Assembly (NCBI RefSeq): GCF_000186865.1
Contig: NW_008705575.1
Coordinates: 739,424-803,423 of the forward strand
DNA length: 64,000 bases
Reading direction: 5' to 3'
From: Aureococcus anophagefferens
Lineage: Eukaryota; Sar; Pelagophyceae; Pelagomonadales; Pelagomonadaceae
Shown: piece after piece, positions 34,409 through 43,467 of the stretch
How positions within the stretch are numbered: position 1 is the first letter of the stretch
Layout: each line of letters opens with the position of its first letter
Made by a program: the position numbers and the translations under genes
The notes under the pieces: model-generated
What the model saw: only the letters and a program-made list of their open reading frames with translations
Databases searched by the model: none
What the model was told of the DNA's origin: nothing

Positions 34409-35460
34409 GGGTGGTGCGCGATCGATGCGTCTCGCGCTTTCTCAAAAAGCGTGTCTGCTGTGCACGCTTCGGTCGCGGCGCGCGCGTCGGCGGTGGCGGC
34501 TTTGGAGATGCCTTTGGGAGATCGCTCAAGCGCAGTCCGATTTTGGTGGGGGGTAGTCGCACCGCAAGCAGCATTCGCGGCTTGTCGGTCGAGCGGGCGC
34601 TCTGGGTGTGGACCATTTACGCCAGGCACACGGCGGAGAAGTGGAGTGCGGTCTGGTCGGCAATCTATATTCGCTAAGTCACGGTGTCCCTTCGAGCAGC
34701 GCCGGTTGCATAGAATGGTCATTGCTCTCCTCCGCTTGTGCGAGTTTGCTTTTGTGCTCACCTGGTAGTAAGAATAATAATAACAAGAAGAAGAAGAATA
34801 CCTGGTAATTTGCATTCAATTTCTTTAGAGTATGTGTCGTTGAACTCGGCGTATTTTGTGTCTCCCAACGCCTGTCGTTTTGCTGTATTTTGTTACGGTT
34901 ACCGCGATCGCCCACAAGCCGGCGAAGGACCAGCAGCGCGAGTACCAGAAGCTCTACTTCAAGAACGGCAGCGGCATCCGCGGCGTCCGCGTCGTCCACT
35001 TCGTGATGTCCGCGGACGCGTTCGCCGCGCCGCTCCTGAGCGGCGCGGCGCGGCGCGCGCGGCCCGGGGTCGATTCGATTTATAGTGCGGACTCACGCAG
35101 CCGCGCGGCGACGTACCGGGTGGACCAGATAGACCGAGCCGCATCGAACACAGTCACGGCTGCCGTGCGTCGCGCGCGGCGCGCGCCGCGCGAGGTGCAC
35201 TTGGTCAACGCTGCATTTGCCTTTGCCGCGGGCGCTGACGACGAAGACTGATCACTGCCTGTCATCCAGCAGACGGCAGCGAGCGTTTACCCCTACTGAG
35301 CTCGTCCGTGCGCCGGCGTCCCATCTCGCGCCGACTCTGCCCATCGCGCGCGACGCCGTCACGCGCGCGCGGCGACGCGCAAACGCGCGCGCTCGCACCG
35401 CGCCCATCGCCGAAAACGTCACCGTCCACAGGTCTTCGCCGGTTGCAAACACAAAAAAAG
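34409..35460. other. 1.05-kb gap with a gene fragment and AT-rich tract
   Basis: Between divergent genes. 34745-34897 is AT-rich with an A/G-rich 32-bp tract enclosed by direct repeats ACCTGGTA (34760-34767, 34800-34807). A coding-like fragment follows at 34901-35068. The remainder should include the phosphoglycerate dehydrogenase promoter. Confidence 0.5.
34901..35068 (+). pseudogene. coding-like gene fragment
   Basis: About 50 codons ending almost always in G or C (AHKPAKDQQREYQKLYFKNG, then GIRGVRVVHFVMSADAFAAP) abut AT-rich sequence on the left and degrade on the right. It sits in an open frame from 34856 to 35251. Likely a displaced exon or pseudogene piece; family not recognised. Confidence 0.4.
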
Positions 35461-36902
35461 ATGGCGGCCGTGAGCAAGACGCGCTTCGTCATCAAGACGA
35501 TCAACAAGATCTCGCCCGCGGGCCTCGCGCGCTTCGGCGGCGACAAGTACACGATCACGCCGTCCGAGGAGAACCCCGAGATCGCGCACGCAATCATGCT
35601 CCGGAGCCACAAGATGCAGGACTCGGACGTGCCCCTCACGACCCGCGCCATCGCCCGGTACGTCGACGCCCGCCCCTCCCCGAAGACGCGCGCACCTCCC
35701 CCAAAAGAATCCGAAGCGCGCGCGCGCCGCGCCCGGACGAAACCGTTCGAACCTCTAGGTGCGGCGCGGGCACGAACAACTGCAACGTGCCGCGGATGAC
35801 GGAGCTGGGCGTGCCCGTCTTCAACACGCCCGGCGCGAACGCCAACGCCGTCAAGGAGCTCGTGCTCTGCGGCCTCTTCATGGCGTCGCGCGGCGTCTAC
35901 GAGGGCGCGGCGCACATGAAGCAGCTCCACGAGGAGGGCACGGCCCACGAGCGCATCGAGAAGGACAAGGCCCTGTTTGGGGGCCGCGAGCTCGAGGGCA
36001 AGACCCTGGGCGTCGTCGGCCTCGGCGCCATCGGCGCGGCCGTCGCGCACTCGGCGATCGCGCTCGGCATGGACGTCGTCGGCTACGACCCGGCTTTGTC
36101 CGTCGAGGGCGCGCTGCGCCTCCCGGGCAGCGACATGGCCATGGCGGATTTGGAGGAGCTCTGCTCCAAGGCGGACTACGTGTCGCTCCACGCGCCCTAC
36201 ATCAAGGACGTCACGCACCACCTGCTGTCGGCCGAGTTGATCGGCAAGCTGAAGCCCGACGCGTCGATCCTCAACTTCGCGCGCGGCGAGCTCGTCGACG
36301 AGGCGGCGCTGGCGGCGCGCTACGACGCCGGCGGCGGCGGCCGCTACATCTGCGACTTCGCCGTCGGGCCCGAGCTCTGGCCGCGGCCGAACGTCGTGTC
36401 GATCCCGCACCTCGGCGCGTCGACGGAGGAGGCCGAGGAGAACGCGGCGGCCATGGCCGCGGACACGATCCAGCTCTTCCTCGAGACGGGCACGATCCGC
36501 GACTCCGTCAACTTCCCCGCGTGCGCCTTGCCGCCGCGCATGGAGTCCGTGAACCGCGTCTGCGTCGTCACGGAGAACAAGCCGGGCATGCTCGGCGAGC
36601 TCATGTCCGTCTTCGGCGAGGGCGGCCTCAACATCCTCCAGCAGGTGAACATGTCCCGCGGCGACATCGCCTACAACGTCATCGACCTGGAGATCGTCCG
36701 CAAGGACGACGGCTCCATCGACACGACGAACTTCGGCGACTTCGACAAGCTCCAGGAGACGATCCTCTCCATCGAGGGCGTCAAGTCGACGCGCTTCATC
36801 AACGACTGGTGCCCGGGCTCGGGCTTCGCCATCAAGTACCAGGACCGGATCATCGGCATCGGCGTCGACGCGCCCGAGCAGAAGTCCTACGCGGAGATGT
36901 AG
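35461..36902 (+). CDS. serA: D-3-phosphoglycerate dehydrogenase
   Basis: First enzyme of the phosphorylated serine pathway: oxidises 3-phosphoglycerate with NAD. Exons 35461-35657 and 35759-36902 join at AIAR-CGAGTNNCNVP, removing a 101-bp intron with a GTACGT donor and CTCTAG acceptor; 446 residues result. Blocks: VFNTPGANANAVKELVLCG, the NAD fold GKTLGVVGLGAIGAAVA, catalytic Arg in NFARGELVDEAAL, catalytic His in IPHLGASTEEAEENA, and a C-terminal ACT-type regulatory domain (VNRVCVVTENKPGMLGELMS). The short form without an intervening domain resembles bacterial and protist enzymes. No clear targeting peptide, so cytosolic form is likely. Splicing is well supported because exon frames differ. 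Confidence 0.94.
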
Positions 36903-37032
36903 GCCGCGCGCCCCGCGACGAAATCGCGACGCCCCGCCGGCCCTCGCCTCGCCCGCCGCCGGGATTCCCGGCGTCCGCGGCCGCCACAAGGGCGCCCCCG
37001 GACCCCCTCGCGTGTACGATAATCTCCCAGGC

Positions 37033-38571
37033 CTACTTCTTCGGCGCGAAGAGCGGGAAGAACTTCTTCGGCGGCGGCGCCGGGTGCGCGGCGACGACGC
37101 GGACGCGCTTCTTCGGCGCCGGCCGCTCCGCGTCGGGCCAGCGCGACGGCCGGTCCGCGCCCATCTCGTCCCGCGCCGCGTCGGCGAGGCGCGCGATGAT
37201 CTCGCCCGGCCGGTAGGCGACCTTGTCGTCGTCGTCGTCCTCGACGCGCGCCGCCGCCTCGGCCGCGCGCCGCGCGGCGTCCTCGCGGTCCCGCTCCTCC
37301 TGGAGTTCCCGCTCCTCGGCCTCGGCGAGCTCCGCGGCGAGCGCGGCGTCCTTCTCCTCCTGCCGCGCGGCGACGACGCGCGCCTTCCAGGCGGCGACGG
37401 CGCGGCCGTACGCGTTCCGCGCGCGGAGCCGCGCGAGCGCGCGGCCGAGGTCGCAGCGGAACTGCCACGCGGCGCAGTGCGTTTTCGTCGAGAAGTCGTC
37501 GACGGGCAGGAGCGCGGGCCGCGCGGATAAGCGAACCAAATTGTAGCGCGCCGCGAGCTCGCAGGGCCCGTGGTCGTCGGCGAGCGCGTCGCCCCGCGGG
37601 ACCCAGAAGTAGCGGCAGACGGCCTCGAGCTTCGCGAGGCCCCTGCCGTCCAGATGCGCCGCGAGCTGGTGCAGGAACACGACGCCGTCGACGCGCAGCG
37701 GGCAGGGCAAATCCGCGCCGCTCCGCGCGTGGCGCCACTTGCGCAGCGTGACCTTGGCCTCGCGCATGGACCGCTCGTGGAGCCCGAGGCCCGGGGCGCC
37801 CGTCGGCCGGTCCTCTCCCGTATCGAAGGGGTGCGGCGCGAAGTCGCGGTCCCGGTCCCAGGCCGCGGCGGCGGCCGGCGGCTGCAGCGATTTCCAGGCG
37901 GCCATCTCCAGGGACCCGTGGAGCGCCGCGGTCTTGGGCGCGGCGCCCCGCCAGACGTCGTCGACGAGCGCGCGCGCGAAGTCTTTCGCCAGGGACGCGT
38001 TCCAGACGCTCTTGAGGTAGAGGCCGTCCATGAGGCCGTGCATGCCCTCGGCCGTGCCGAGCTTCTTGGCGAGGGGGTTGCTCTGGAGCTTGGCGAGGGC
38101 GCCGCCGGCCGCGCGGGGCCGCGCCGCGGGCCGCGCGAGGCCCTCGAGGCGGCTCGCCGCCGCGCGCTTCGCGGGCTTCGCCGCGGGCGCCGCGAGGCCG
38201 AAGCCCGTCGCCGCGGGCGCCGCGGGCCGCGGCGGCGCCGCGGGCCGGCGGTTCCGCGCGGCGTCGGACGCGCGCTGGACCGCGGGCGCGGCCGCGACGG
38301 GCTCGTCCAAGACCGCCGGCGCCGCGGCGCTCTGCCGCCGCCGCAGCGCCGCGTTCTCGAGCACGGCCTCGTCGAGCTGCGCCGACGTCGACGCGAGCTC
38401 GCGCTTCAGGTTCGCGTTCTCCCGGCTCAGCGCCTTCTTCTCGCGGTGCAGCGTCTTCACCTCCTCGAGGAGCCGGTCGCGGTGGGCCGCGATGGAGTTT
38501 GTTGTCGTTGTGGGCGGCGGGCCGGAGCGCGACGACGTCGGCGGCGCGGCGCGCCAGGGCGTGGTGTCCAT
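37033..38571 (-). CDS. coiled-coil protein of unknown function
   Basis: A 512-residue protein. A coiled coil at about residues 27-80 (HRDRLLEEVKTLHREKKALS and onward) leads to an Ala/Pro-rich linker, then a mostly helical folded region (GMHGLMDGLYLKSVWNASLA, DVWRGAAPKT). FLHQLAAHLDGRGLAKLEAV followed by CRYFWVPRG has the look of an F-box but lacks the leading LP. A second, charged coiled coil (about 395-440) and a basic tail with FFPLFAPKK close the protein. No leader. Not assigned to a family. It faces the dehydrogenase gene with 130 bp between stops. Confidence 0.65.
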   Translation of the reverse strand: MDTTPWRAAPPTSSRSGPPPTTTTNSIAAHRDRLLEEVKTLHREKKALSRENANLKRELASTSAQLDEAVLENAALRRRQSAAAPAVLDEPVAAAPAVQRASDAARNRRPAAPPRPAAPAATGFGLAAPAAKPAKRAAASRLEGLARPAARPRAAGGALAKLQSNPLAKKLGTAEGMHGLMDGLYLKSVWNASLAKDFARALVDDVWRGAAPKTAALHGSLEMAAWKSLQPPAAAAAWDRDRDFAPHPFDTGEDRPTGAPGLGLHERSMREAKVTLRKWRHARSGADLPCPLRVDGVVFLHQLAAHLDGRGLAKLEAVCRYFWVPRGDALADDHGPCELAARYNLVRLSARPALLPVDDFSTKTHCAAWQFRCDLGRALARLRARNAYGRAVAAWKARVVAARQEEKDAALAAELAEAEERELQEERDREDAARRAAEAAARVEDDDDDKVAYRPGEIIARLADAARDEMGADRPSRWPDAERPAPKKRVRVVAAHPAPPPKKFFPLFAPKK

Positions 38572-38760
38572 AAATGCTGTTGCAAGCGTTTTAGTTTGCT
38601 ATCAAAGCTGTGCACAGCCGATTACAAGGCCTCAGTTTTTGAAAGTGTCCATGCGCTGCCAAAAACTGCCTCAACGAGAATCGCTGAAGATGCTGAAGCC
38701 GACGAGGACCGCAACGCGCTCTTGAGCTGAACTCGCGCGCCGACGGGGCGCCGTCGAGTC

Positions 38761-39888
38761 ATGAGTGCTCCACCGGGCTTCGCGCCGCGCCGCGACGGCG
38801 AAATCACAGCGTTGCTCGATCGCTTGGGGCTGCGGCGCTACGAAGCACTCCTCGACGAGCAGGAGATCGACCTGGAAGCTTTGAAGCTCCTGAGCTACAT
38901 GGACTTCCTCGAGATCGGCGTCGACCCGGCGTCCGCGAGCGCGCTGCTCGACGCGACGCGGACCGCGAAGGCGCCGGCGCCGCCGCCGGGCCTCGCGCCG
39001 CCGCCGGGCCTCGCGCCGCCGCCGGGCCTCGCGCCGCGGCCGCCGGCCGCCGCGCCGGAGCCGCCGTCGTCGGACGACGACGCGTCGGAGGAGGGCGCCT
39101 ACTACCTGCCCGACAACCTCATGGACGACAGCGACGAGTCGACCATCGACGGCGTCACGGAGGCCATGGCCGACGAGGCCATCGCGGCCGTCGGCGACGC
39201 GATCGGCGAGGCCGTCCAGGAGGCGATTCTCGACGCGCTCGTCGCGTACTGGAACGGCGCGCCGCCGCCGCAGCGCTTCGCCGTCGGCTCGTGCGCCGCG
39301 CTCCTCGTGCTCCTGACGCTGCGGCGCCTCGTGTTCCTGGCCGGCGAGTTCCTCGCGGGCGCGGCGTTACTGGCCGCCTACGCGTGCCGCCGCCACTGGG
39401 AGCAGCCGCCCGTCGTGAGCTCGCTGCCCGTGCTCGCCGTCGCCTGCGTCGGCTCGGCGAAGAAGGAGGCCGGCGCCGAGACCTTCAACGCCGTGCTCGC
39501 CCAGGTCCTCGCCGTCGCCTTCGCGGGCGCGTCCGTCGCGTTCCTCTTCCGGCCGCAGCCGCGGCGCCGGCCGCGGCGGCCGCCGCGGCGCTCGGCGGAC
39601 GACTGGGACGTGCGGGCGCCGCCGCGGGCCGGCGGCGCGAAGAAGCGGAAACCGAAGACGCGCAAGTCGAAGGCGCCGCGGAAGCCGAAGGCGCCGCCGG
39701 AGCGGCCGCCCGACGAGGTCGCGGAGGATCCGGGGGACGCGGCGCCGCCCGCGGAGGCGGAAGCGCCGCCTGCGGAGGCGGAAGCGCCGCCCGCGGAGGC
39801 GGAAGCGCCGCCCGCGGAGCCGCCGCGGCGCCAGCGGTCCGGACGGCTGAAGAAGGACCCCGCGCTCGCGGCGCAGCTATTCGGTTAG
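38761..39888 (+). CDS. SAM-domain membrane protein
   Basis: A 375-residue protein starting with a sterile alpha motif (about residues 12-68: ITALLDRLGLRRYEALLDEQ, then EIDLEALKLLSYMDFLEIGV), a protein-interaction fold. Then three copies of PPPGLAP, an acidic segment, a helix (EAMADEAIAAVGDAIGEAVQ), and two to three hydrophobic spans (FAVGSCAALLVLLTL, FLAGAALLAAYAC, VLAVAFAGASVAFLF). The tail is strongly basic (KKRKPKTRKSKAPRKPK) and then has three APPAEAE repeats. It may be anchored with the SAM domain and the tail in the cytosol. Function unknown. Confidence 0.7.
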   Translation: MSAPPGFAPRRDGEITALLDRLGLRRYEALLDEQEIDLEALKLLSYMDFLEIGVDPASASALLDATRTAKAPAPPPGLAPPPGLAPPPGLAPRPPAAAPEPPSSDDDASEEGAYYLPDNLMDDSDESTIDGVTEAMADEAIAAVGDAIGEAVQEAILDALVAYWNGAPPPQRFAVGSCAALLVLLTLRRLVFLAGEFLAGAALLAAYACRRHWEQPPVVSSLPVLAVACVGSAKKEAGAETFNAVLAQVLAVAFAGASVAFLFRPQPRRRPRRPPRRSADDWDVRAPPRAGGAKKRKPKTRKSKAPRKPKAPPERPPDEVAEDPGDAAPPAEAEAPPAEAEAPPAEAEAPPAEPPRRQRSGRLKKDPALAAQLFG

Positions 39889-39914
39889 TTCGCAGACAGC
39901 ACGGGGAAAAAGGG

Positions 39915-41057
39915 TCAGGCGGGCTGTTGGCCCGGCGCGAGGGGGTTCGGCTCGAAGGCGCCGCGGGCCTCGAGGCCGTCATCGCCGCCGGCGACGAGCG
40001 TCTCGAGGAGCGCGCCGACGCCGTCGTCGTCGTCGTCGGGCGCCGCGGCGGGCCAGGGCCTCGCGTCGGCGCCCGCGGGCTCCGGCGGCGGCGCCTTGGG
40101 CGTCGGCTCCGGCGCGGACGAGATGGACAGGTCGTCGTCGTCGTCGCCGTCGTCCGCGGGCGGCGCGGGCGGCGCGGGCGGCGCGGGCGGCGCCGTCGCG
40201 AGCGGCGGCGCGGGCGGCGCGGGCGGCGCGGGCGGCGCGACGGGCGCGGGCGGCGCGGGCGGCGCGACGGGCGCGACCGGCGCGGCTGCCACGTCCTCCG
40301 CGGCGGCCTCCTCCCGCTTGACCTCCGCGCGCGGCGCCGGCGCGGCCGCGGCCGCCGGCGCGTCGTCGTCCAGGTCGTCGTCGTCGTCGTCGTCGTCGTC
40401 GCGCGGCGCCTTCTCCTCGCTGCCCTCGGAGGACTGGGGCGGGTCGGCCTCGGCGCGCTGCTCCTCGAGCTGCTTGCGCCGAAAGTCCTCGCGGCCCGCG
40501 CGCGTCGTCGGGCGGTCGTCGACGCGGGCCTTGGGCGGCCGGCCGAGGCGCTTCCGCGGCTCGTGCGGCTCGTCGGAGGTCCGCGGGGCCTTCTTGCGGT
40601 GCGCGCCGCCGGCGCCGAGGCCGAGCCACCGCGCGACCTCGGGCTTGGACCGGAGCTTGGTGCCGTCGGGGGCCACGAAGACGGGGTCGCCGCGCGGCTG
40701 GAGCTCGACGCTCCACTGCTCGACGACGGCGTCCCGCGGGCCGCCCGCGGCCTCGACGTGGTCCGCGAGCTCGCCGAGCCACTCGCTCTCCGTCAGGTCC
40801 CGCCGGCCGCGCTTGCTCCGGCGCCGGCCTCTGCCGCCGTCGTCGTCGTCGCCGTCGCGCGGCGCCGGCGCCGGGCGCCGCTTCTTGATGCCGCGCGCGA
40901 TGGCGAGGAACACGGGGTCCCGGTCGCCCTGCTCCAGGGCCGCCGCGTCGGCGACGCGCCGCGCCGCCGCGATCGCCGACCGGTAGGCGGCGCCGCGCTC
41001 GGCCTCGGGCACGAGCAGGATGCGCTCGAGGAAGAGGCGCATCTTCTCCGCGTCCAT
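39915..41057 (-). CDS. MBD/AT-hook chromatin protein
   Basis: A 380-residue nuclear-type protein. WSVELQPRGDPVFVAPDGTK then LRSKPEVARWLGL is a compact MBD/TAM-like DNA-binding domain; RKRLGRPPKAR after it contains an AT-hook (GRP core). The rest is low complexity: basic patches (RGRRRSKRGRR), a run of nine Asp, and Ala/Pro repeats encoded by a GGCGCGGGC-type minisatellite at about 40150-40290. The start at 41057 (MDAEKMRLFLERI) begins a regular helical N-terminus; an upstream in-frame ATG at 41195 leads only low-complexity residues. Probably a chromatin reader; it resembles the MBD gene at 26710 in domain type only. Confidence 0.7.
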   Translation of the reverse strand: MDAEKMRLFLERILLVPEAERGAAYRSAIAAARRVADAAALEQGDRDPVFLAIARGIKKRRPAPAPRDGDDDDGGRGRRRSKRGRRDLTESEWLGELADHVEAAGGPRDAVVEQWSVELQPRGDPVFVAPDGTKLRSKPEVARWLGLGAGGAHRKKAPRTSDEPHEPRKRLGRPPKARVDDRPTTRAGREDFRRKQLEEQRAEADPPQSSEGSEEKAPRDDDDDDDDDLDDDAPAAAAAPAPRAEVKREEAAAEDVAAAPVAPVAPPAPPAPVAPPAPPAPPAPPLATAPPAPPAPPAPPADDGDDDDDLSISSAPEPTPKAPPPEPAGADARPWPAAAPDDDDDGVGALLETLVAGGDDGLEARGAFEPNPLAPGQQPA

Positions 41058-41602
41058 GGTCGGCGAGCGGTCCCGCGCGAGGGGCGCGCGCCCGGGGGTC
41101 CGTCGGGGGCGCGCGGGCCTTGCCTTTGGTGCGCCCTCTCGATGCCCAGAGGCGGAGGCTCGGGAGCCGAGCGCTTGTGGCAAGAAGCGTGACATTCAAG
41201 TTCGGTATGTTTCCCTCGCGGCGTGCGCGGCTGCGCGGTGTGGCGCATCGTACCGGGGGCGCAAGCCCATCTCGCTCTAAATTTTGTAGCGTGGCGGCTC
41301 CAGACGCCGGAGGGCTAGTCTTCGGCGGCGTCGATCGTGGCGCGCGGCGCGTCTCGTCGCGAATCACCGCCGCGGCCGCGACTCGGACCGCGACGCGGCG
41401 TTCGACGGCACGGCGCGACGGACCCCAAAGTCGCCGCGGCACTCCGGCCGTGGGCACGTTCGCCGGGACGACGCCGTTTCGCCTCGCCGTGATTGTTGAA
41501 GTGACTGTTGAAGGACGGTTACCGTTCGAGATTCCGCGTCGATCCGCGCTTCGTGAATCACCACCGCATTCGGCCGTCGCAAGAGAAGCTCTGCCGAATC
41601 AC
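41058..41602. other. 545-bp divergent intergenic region
   Basis: Between the chromatin protein and the glycosyltransferase-like gene. Open frames span it, but codon use is not host-like. It probably holds two promoters and 5' UTRs. A short repeat TTGTTGAAGTGACTGTTGAAG (quoted as TTGTTGAAGTGACTGTTGAA) near 41485 is the only pattern seen. Confidence 0.4.
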
Positions 41603-43456
41603 ATGGCCACCATCGCGCGGCGCTCGCCGGCGACGGTGCCGCTCGATTGTCTGCCGCAGAATTTTGCCGAAGCGCAACCGCGAACCTCCGAGATTCGTGG
41701 GCACGCCGAAGCGAAGAATGATGCGGTCTCTGACGTTTCGTCGTCGCGGAGCACGTCGTCGTCGTCGCTGCGCGCCGCGGACGACCTGCGCGCCGCGGAC
41801 GACGCGCATCCGAGCCCCGTCTCCGTCGCGGCGCACGTCGAGCCCGTCGTACATCCGTCCCTCCTGCTGCCGGCGCTCGACGCGCCGTGGACCGTGCGCC
41901 TCGCCGTCGTCGACGAGGACGCGCCGCTCGCGCTGCGCCTCACCCTGACCGAAAGGCAGCGCCGCCGCCCGCTCGCGCGCGTCCTCGACGCGCTCCGCGT
42001 GGCCTACGAGAAGCGCTACCCGCGGCTCGCGCTGGACCCGAGCTCGGCGACGCTCCGGGGCCGCGCGCTCCGGGGCGACGCGACCGTCGAGGCCCAGCTG
42101 CACGACGGCGCGACGGTGCTCGTGGACCGCGCGGAGCCCGTGGAGCTCGACGACGACGTGCTGCCGCCGCTCGCCGTGCGGCTGGCGTCCCACGGCCGGC
42201 TCGGCCGCGCGTCCGCGGCCGAGGTCGTCGCGACCTTCGAGAGCGTCTTCGACCACTACGTCGCCCGCGGCGCGGACGCGTTCTCCGCGGCGCAGGAGGC
42301 GACGATCAAGACCGTCAAGGCCGCGGTCGAGCGCGAGTGCGTCGCCGCGGCGCGCGAGCCGCCCGCGCCGCGGCGCCGCGGGCCGGGGCCCGTCGCCGTC
42401 TGCGCGCTCGTCGCGTCCCACGTCGGCGACGCGGACCGGCTCCCGCGGCTCCGGCGCCTCCTGCGGAGCCTCGCGGCCCAGGACCCGCCGCCGGCGCGCG
42501 GCCTGCTGTCGCTCTCGGGCGGCTCGCCGGAGCTGCTCGAGGCCGCGGTCGCCTGCGCCGCTTCGTCGAAGCCGAAATGGCTCGAGGTCCTACCGTCGGA
42601 AACGCCCCTGAAACAGTTCGAGCACTACGGGCGGCTCGCGCGCCGCGTCGGCGCGGAGACGGACGCGTGGTGCGTGCTGAGCGACGACGACGACGTCTGG
42701 CACCCGCGGCGGTCCGCGGCCTACGCGGCCGCGGCGAGGGCGTGCCGCGCGGACGTCACGGTCGTCGTGAGCTCGTGGCTCGCGCGGCCCGCCTACGCGG
42801 GCGCCGCGCCGCTCGCCGGCGCGGCGGACGTCGACGCGGCGGTCGCCGCGGGACACGCGGCGACGACGGACGACGGCGGCGGCCGGAAGCTCGAGGAGTA
42901 CTTCCAGTACGCCGTCCGCGCGGACGTCTTCGCGGAGTTCTTCGCCGCGGCGGGCCCCGGCGTGTTGGCGAGCCAGTACGGGGATATCGCGTTCTACAAC
43001 TTCTGCCGGCGCCGGGGCACGTGCCAGCGGTTCCGGCCGACCTGCGGCTTCGCGCGCAACTGGATCTACTTCTACGACAAGCCCTTCCCCGGCGCGCCGC
43101 CGTCTCCCCGGGGCGGCGGCGGCGCGCCGCGCGCGTCGGCGTCGACGGCCGTGGCGCCCGACGCGCGCGACGACGCCGACGCGCGCGCGCACGCCGCGGC
43201 GCTGCCCGGGCGCGACGTCGACGCGCTCGCGGAGCTCTTCTGCACGGCGCGGAGCACGGCGGAGCTCTACGTCGCGGTCTTCGGCGGCGCGCCGACGGCC
43301 GTGTCCCGGGACGCCTTCCTCGCGCTGGGCGAGGTCGCCGTGCGGAGCCACCTCGCCGCGCTGGGCTACGGCGGCGCGTTGCTCGCCGCGGCCGTGGCCC
43401 ACCGCGCCGCGGCGCTCGAGGCCCTCGCGGCGCGCGCGGGGCTCGCGCTCGAGTAG
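41603..43456 (+). CDS. GT2-like glycosyltransferase-domain protein
   Basis: A 617-residue protein. The N-terminal 250 residues are unrecognised; LDAPWTVRLAVVDEDAPLAL through TVEAQLHDGATVLVDRA could be a ubiquitin-like beta-grasp. From about residue 255 a GT-A fold is suggested: GPVAVCALVASHVGDADRLP, RLRRLLRSLAAQDPP, and WCVLSDDDDVWHPRRSA, where DDD is the nucleotide-sugar/metal motif of family-2 enzymes. FRPTCGFARNWIYFYDKPFP follows. No signal peptide is visible at the chosen ATG (41603), so a cytosolic location or a missing first exon is possible. It faces the MATE gene with 11 bp between stops. Confidence 0.65.
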   Translation: MATIARRSPATVPLDCLPQNFAEAQPRTSEIRGHAEAKNDAVSDVSSSRSTSSSSLRAADDLRAADDAHPSPVSVAAHVEPVVHPSLLLPALDAPWTVRLAVVDEDAPLALRLTLTERQRRRPLARVLDALRVAYEKRYPRLALDPSSATLRGRALRGDATVEAQLHDGATVLVDRAEPVELDDDVLPPLAVRLASHGRLGRASAAEVVATFESVFDHYVARGADAFSAAQEATIKTVKAAVERECVAAAREPPAPRRRGPGPVAVCALVASHVGDADRLPRLRRLLRSLAAQDPPPARGLLSLSGGSPELLEAAVACAASSKPKWLEVLPSETPLKQFEHYGRLARRVGAETDAWCVLSDDDDVWHPRRSAAYAAAARACRADVTVVVSSWLARPAYAGAAPLAGAADVDAAVAAGHAATTDDGGGRKLEEYFQYAVRADVFAEFFAAAGPGVLASQYGDIAFYNFCRRRGTCQRFRPTCGFARNWIYFYDKPFPGAPPSPRGGGGAPRASASTAVAPDARDDADARAHAAALPGRDVDALAELFCTARSTAELYVAVFGGAPTAVSRDAFLALGEVAVRSHLAALGYGGALLAAAVAHRAAALEALAARAGLALE

Positions 43457-43467
43457 GGCACCACGCG

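Noticed and set aside
35740..35758. tRNA B-box-like GTTCGAACC
   Set aside because: It lies at the 3' end of the dehydrogenase intron and has no tRNA fold or A-box around it.
40140..40300. CRISPR-like or regulatory repeat array
   Set aside because: It is a coding minisatellite giving Ala/Pro repeats in the chromatin protein, with no unique spacers.
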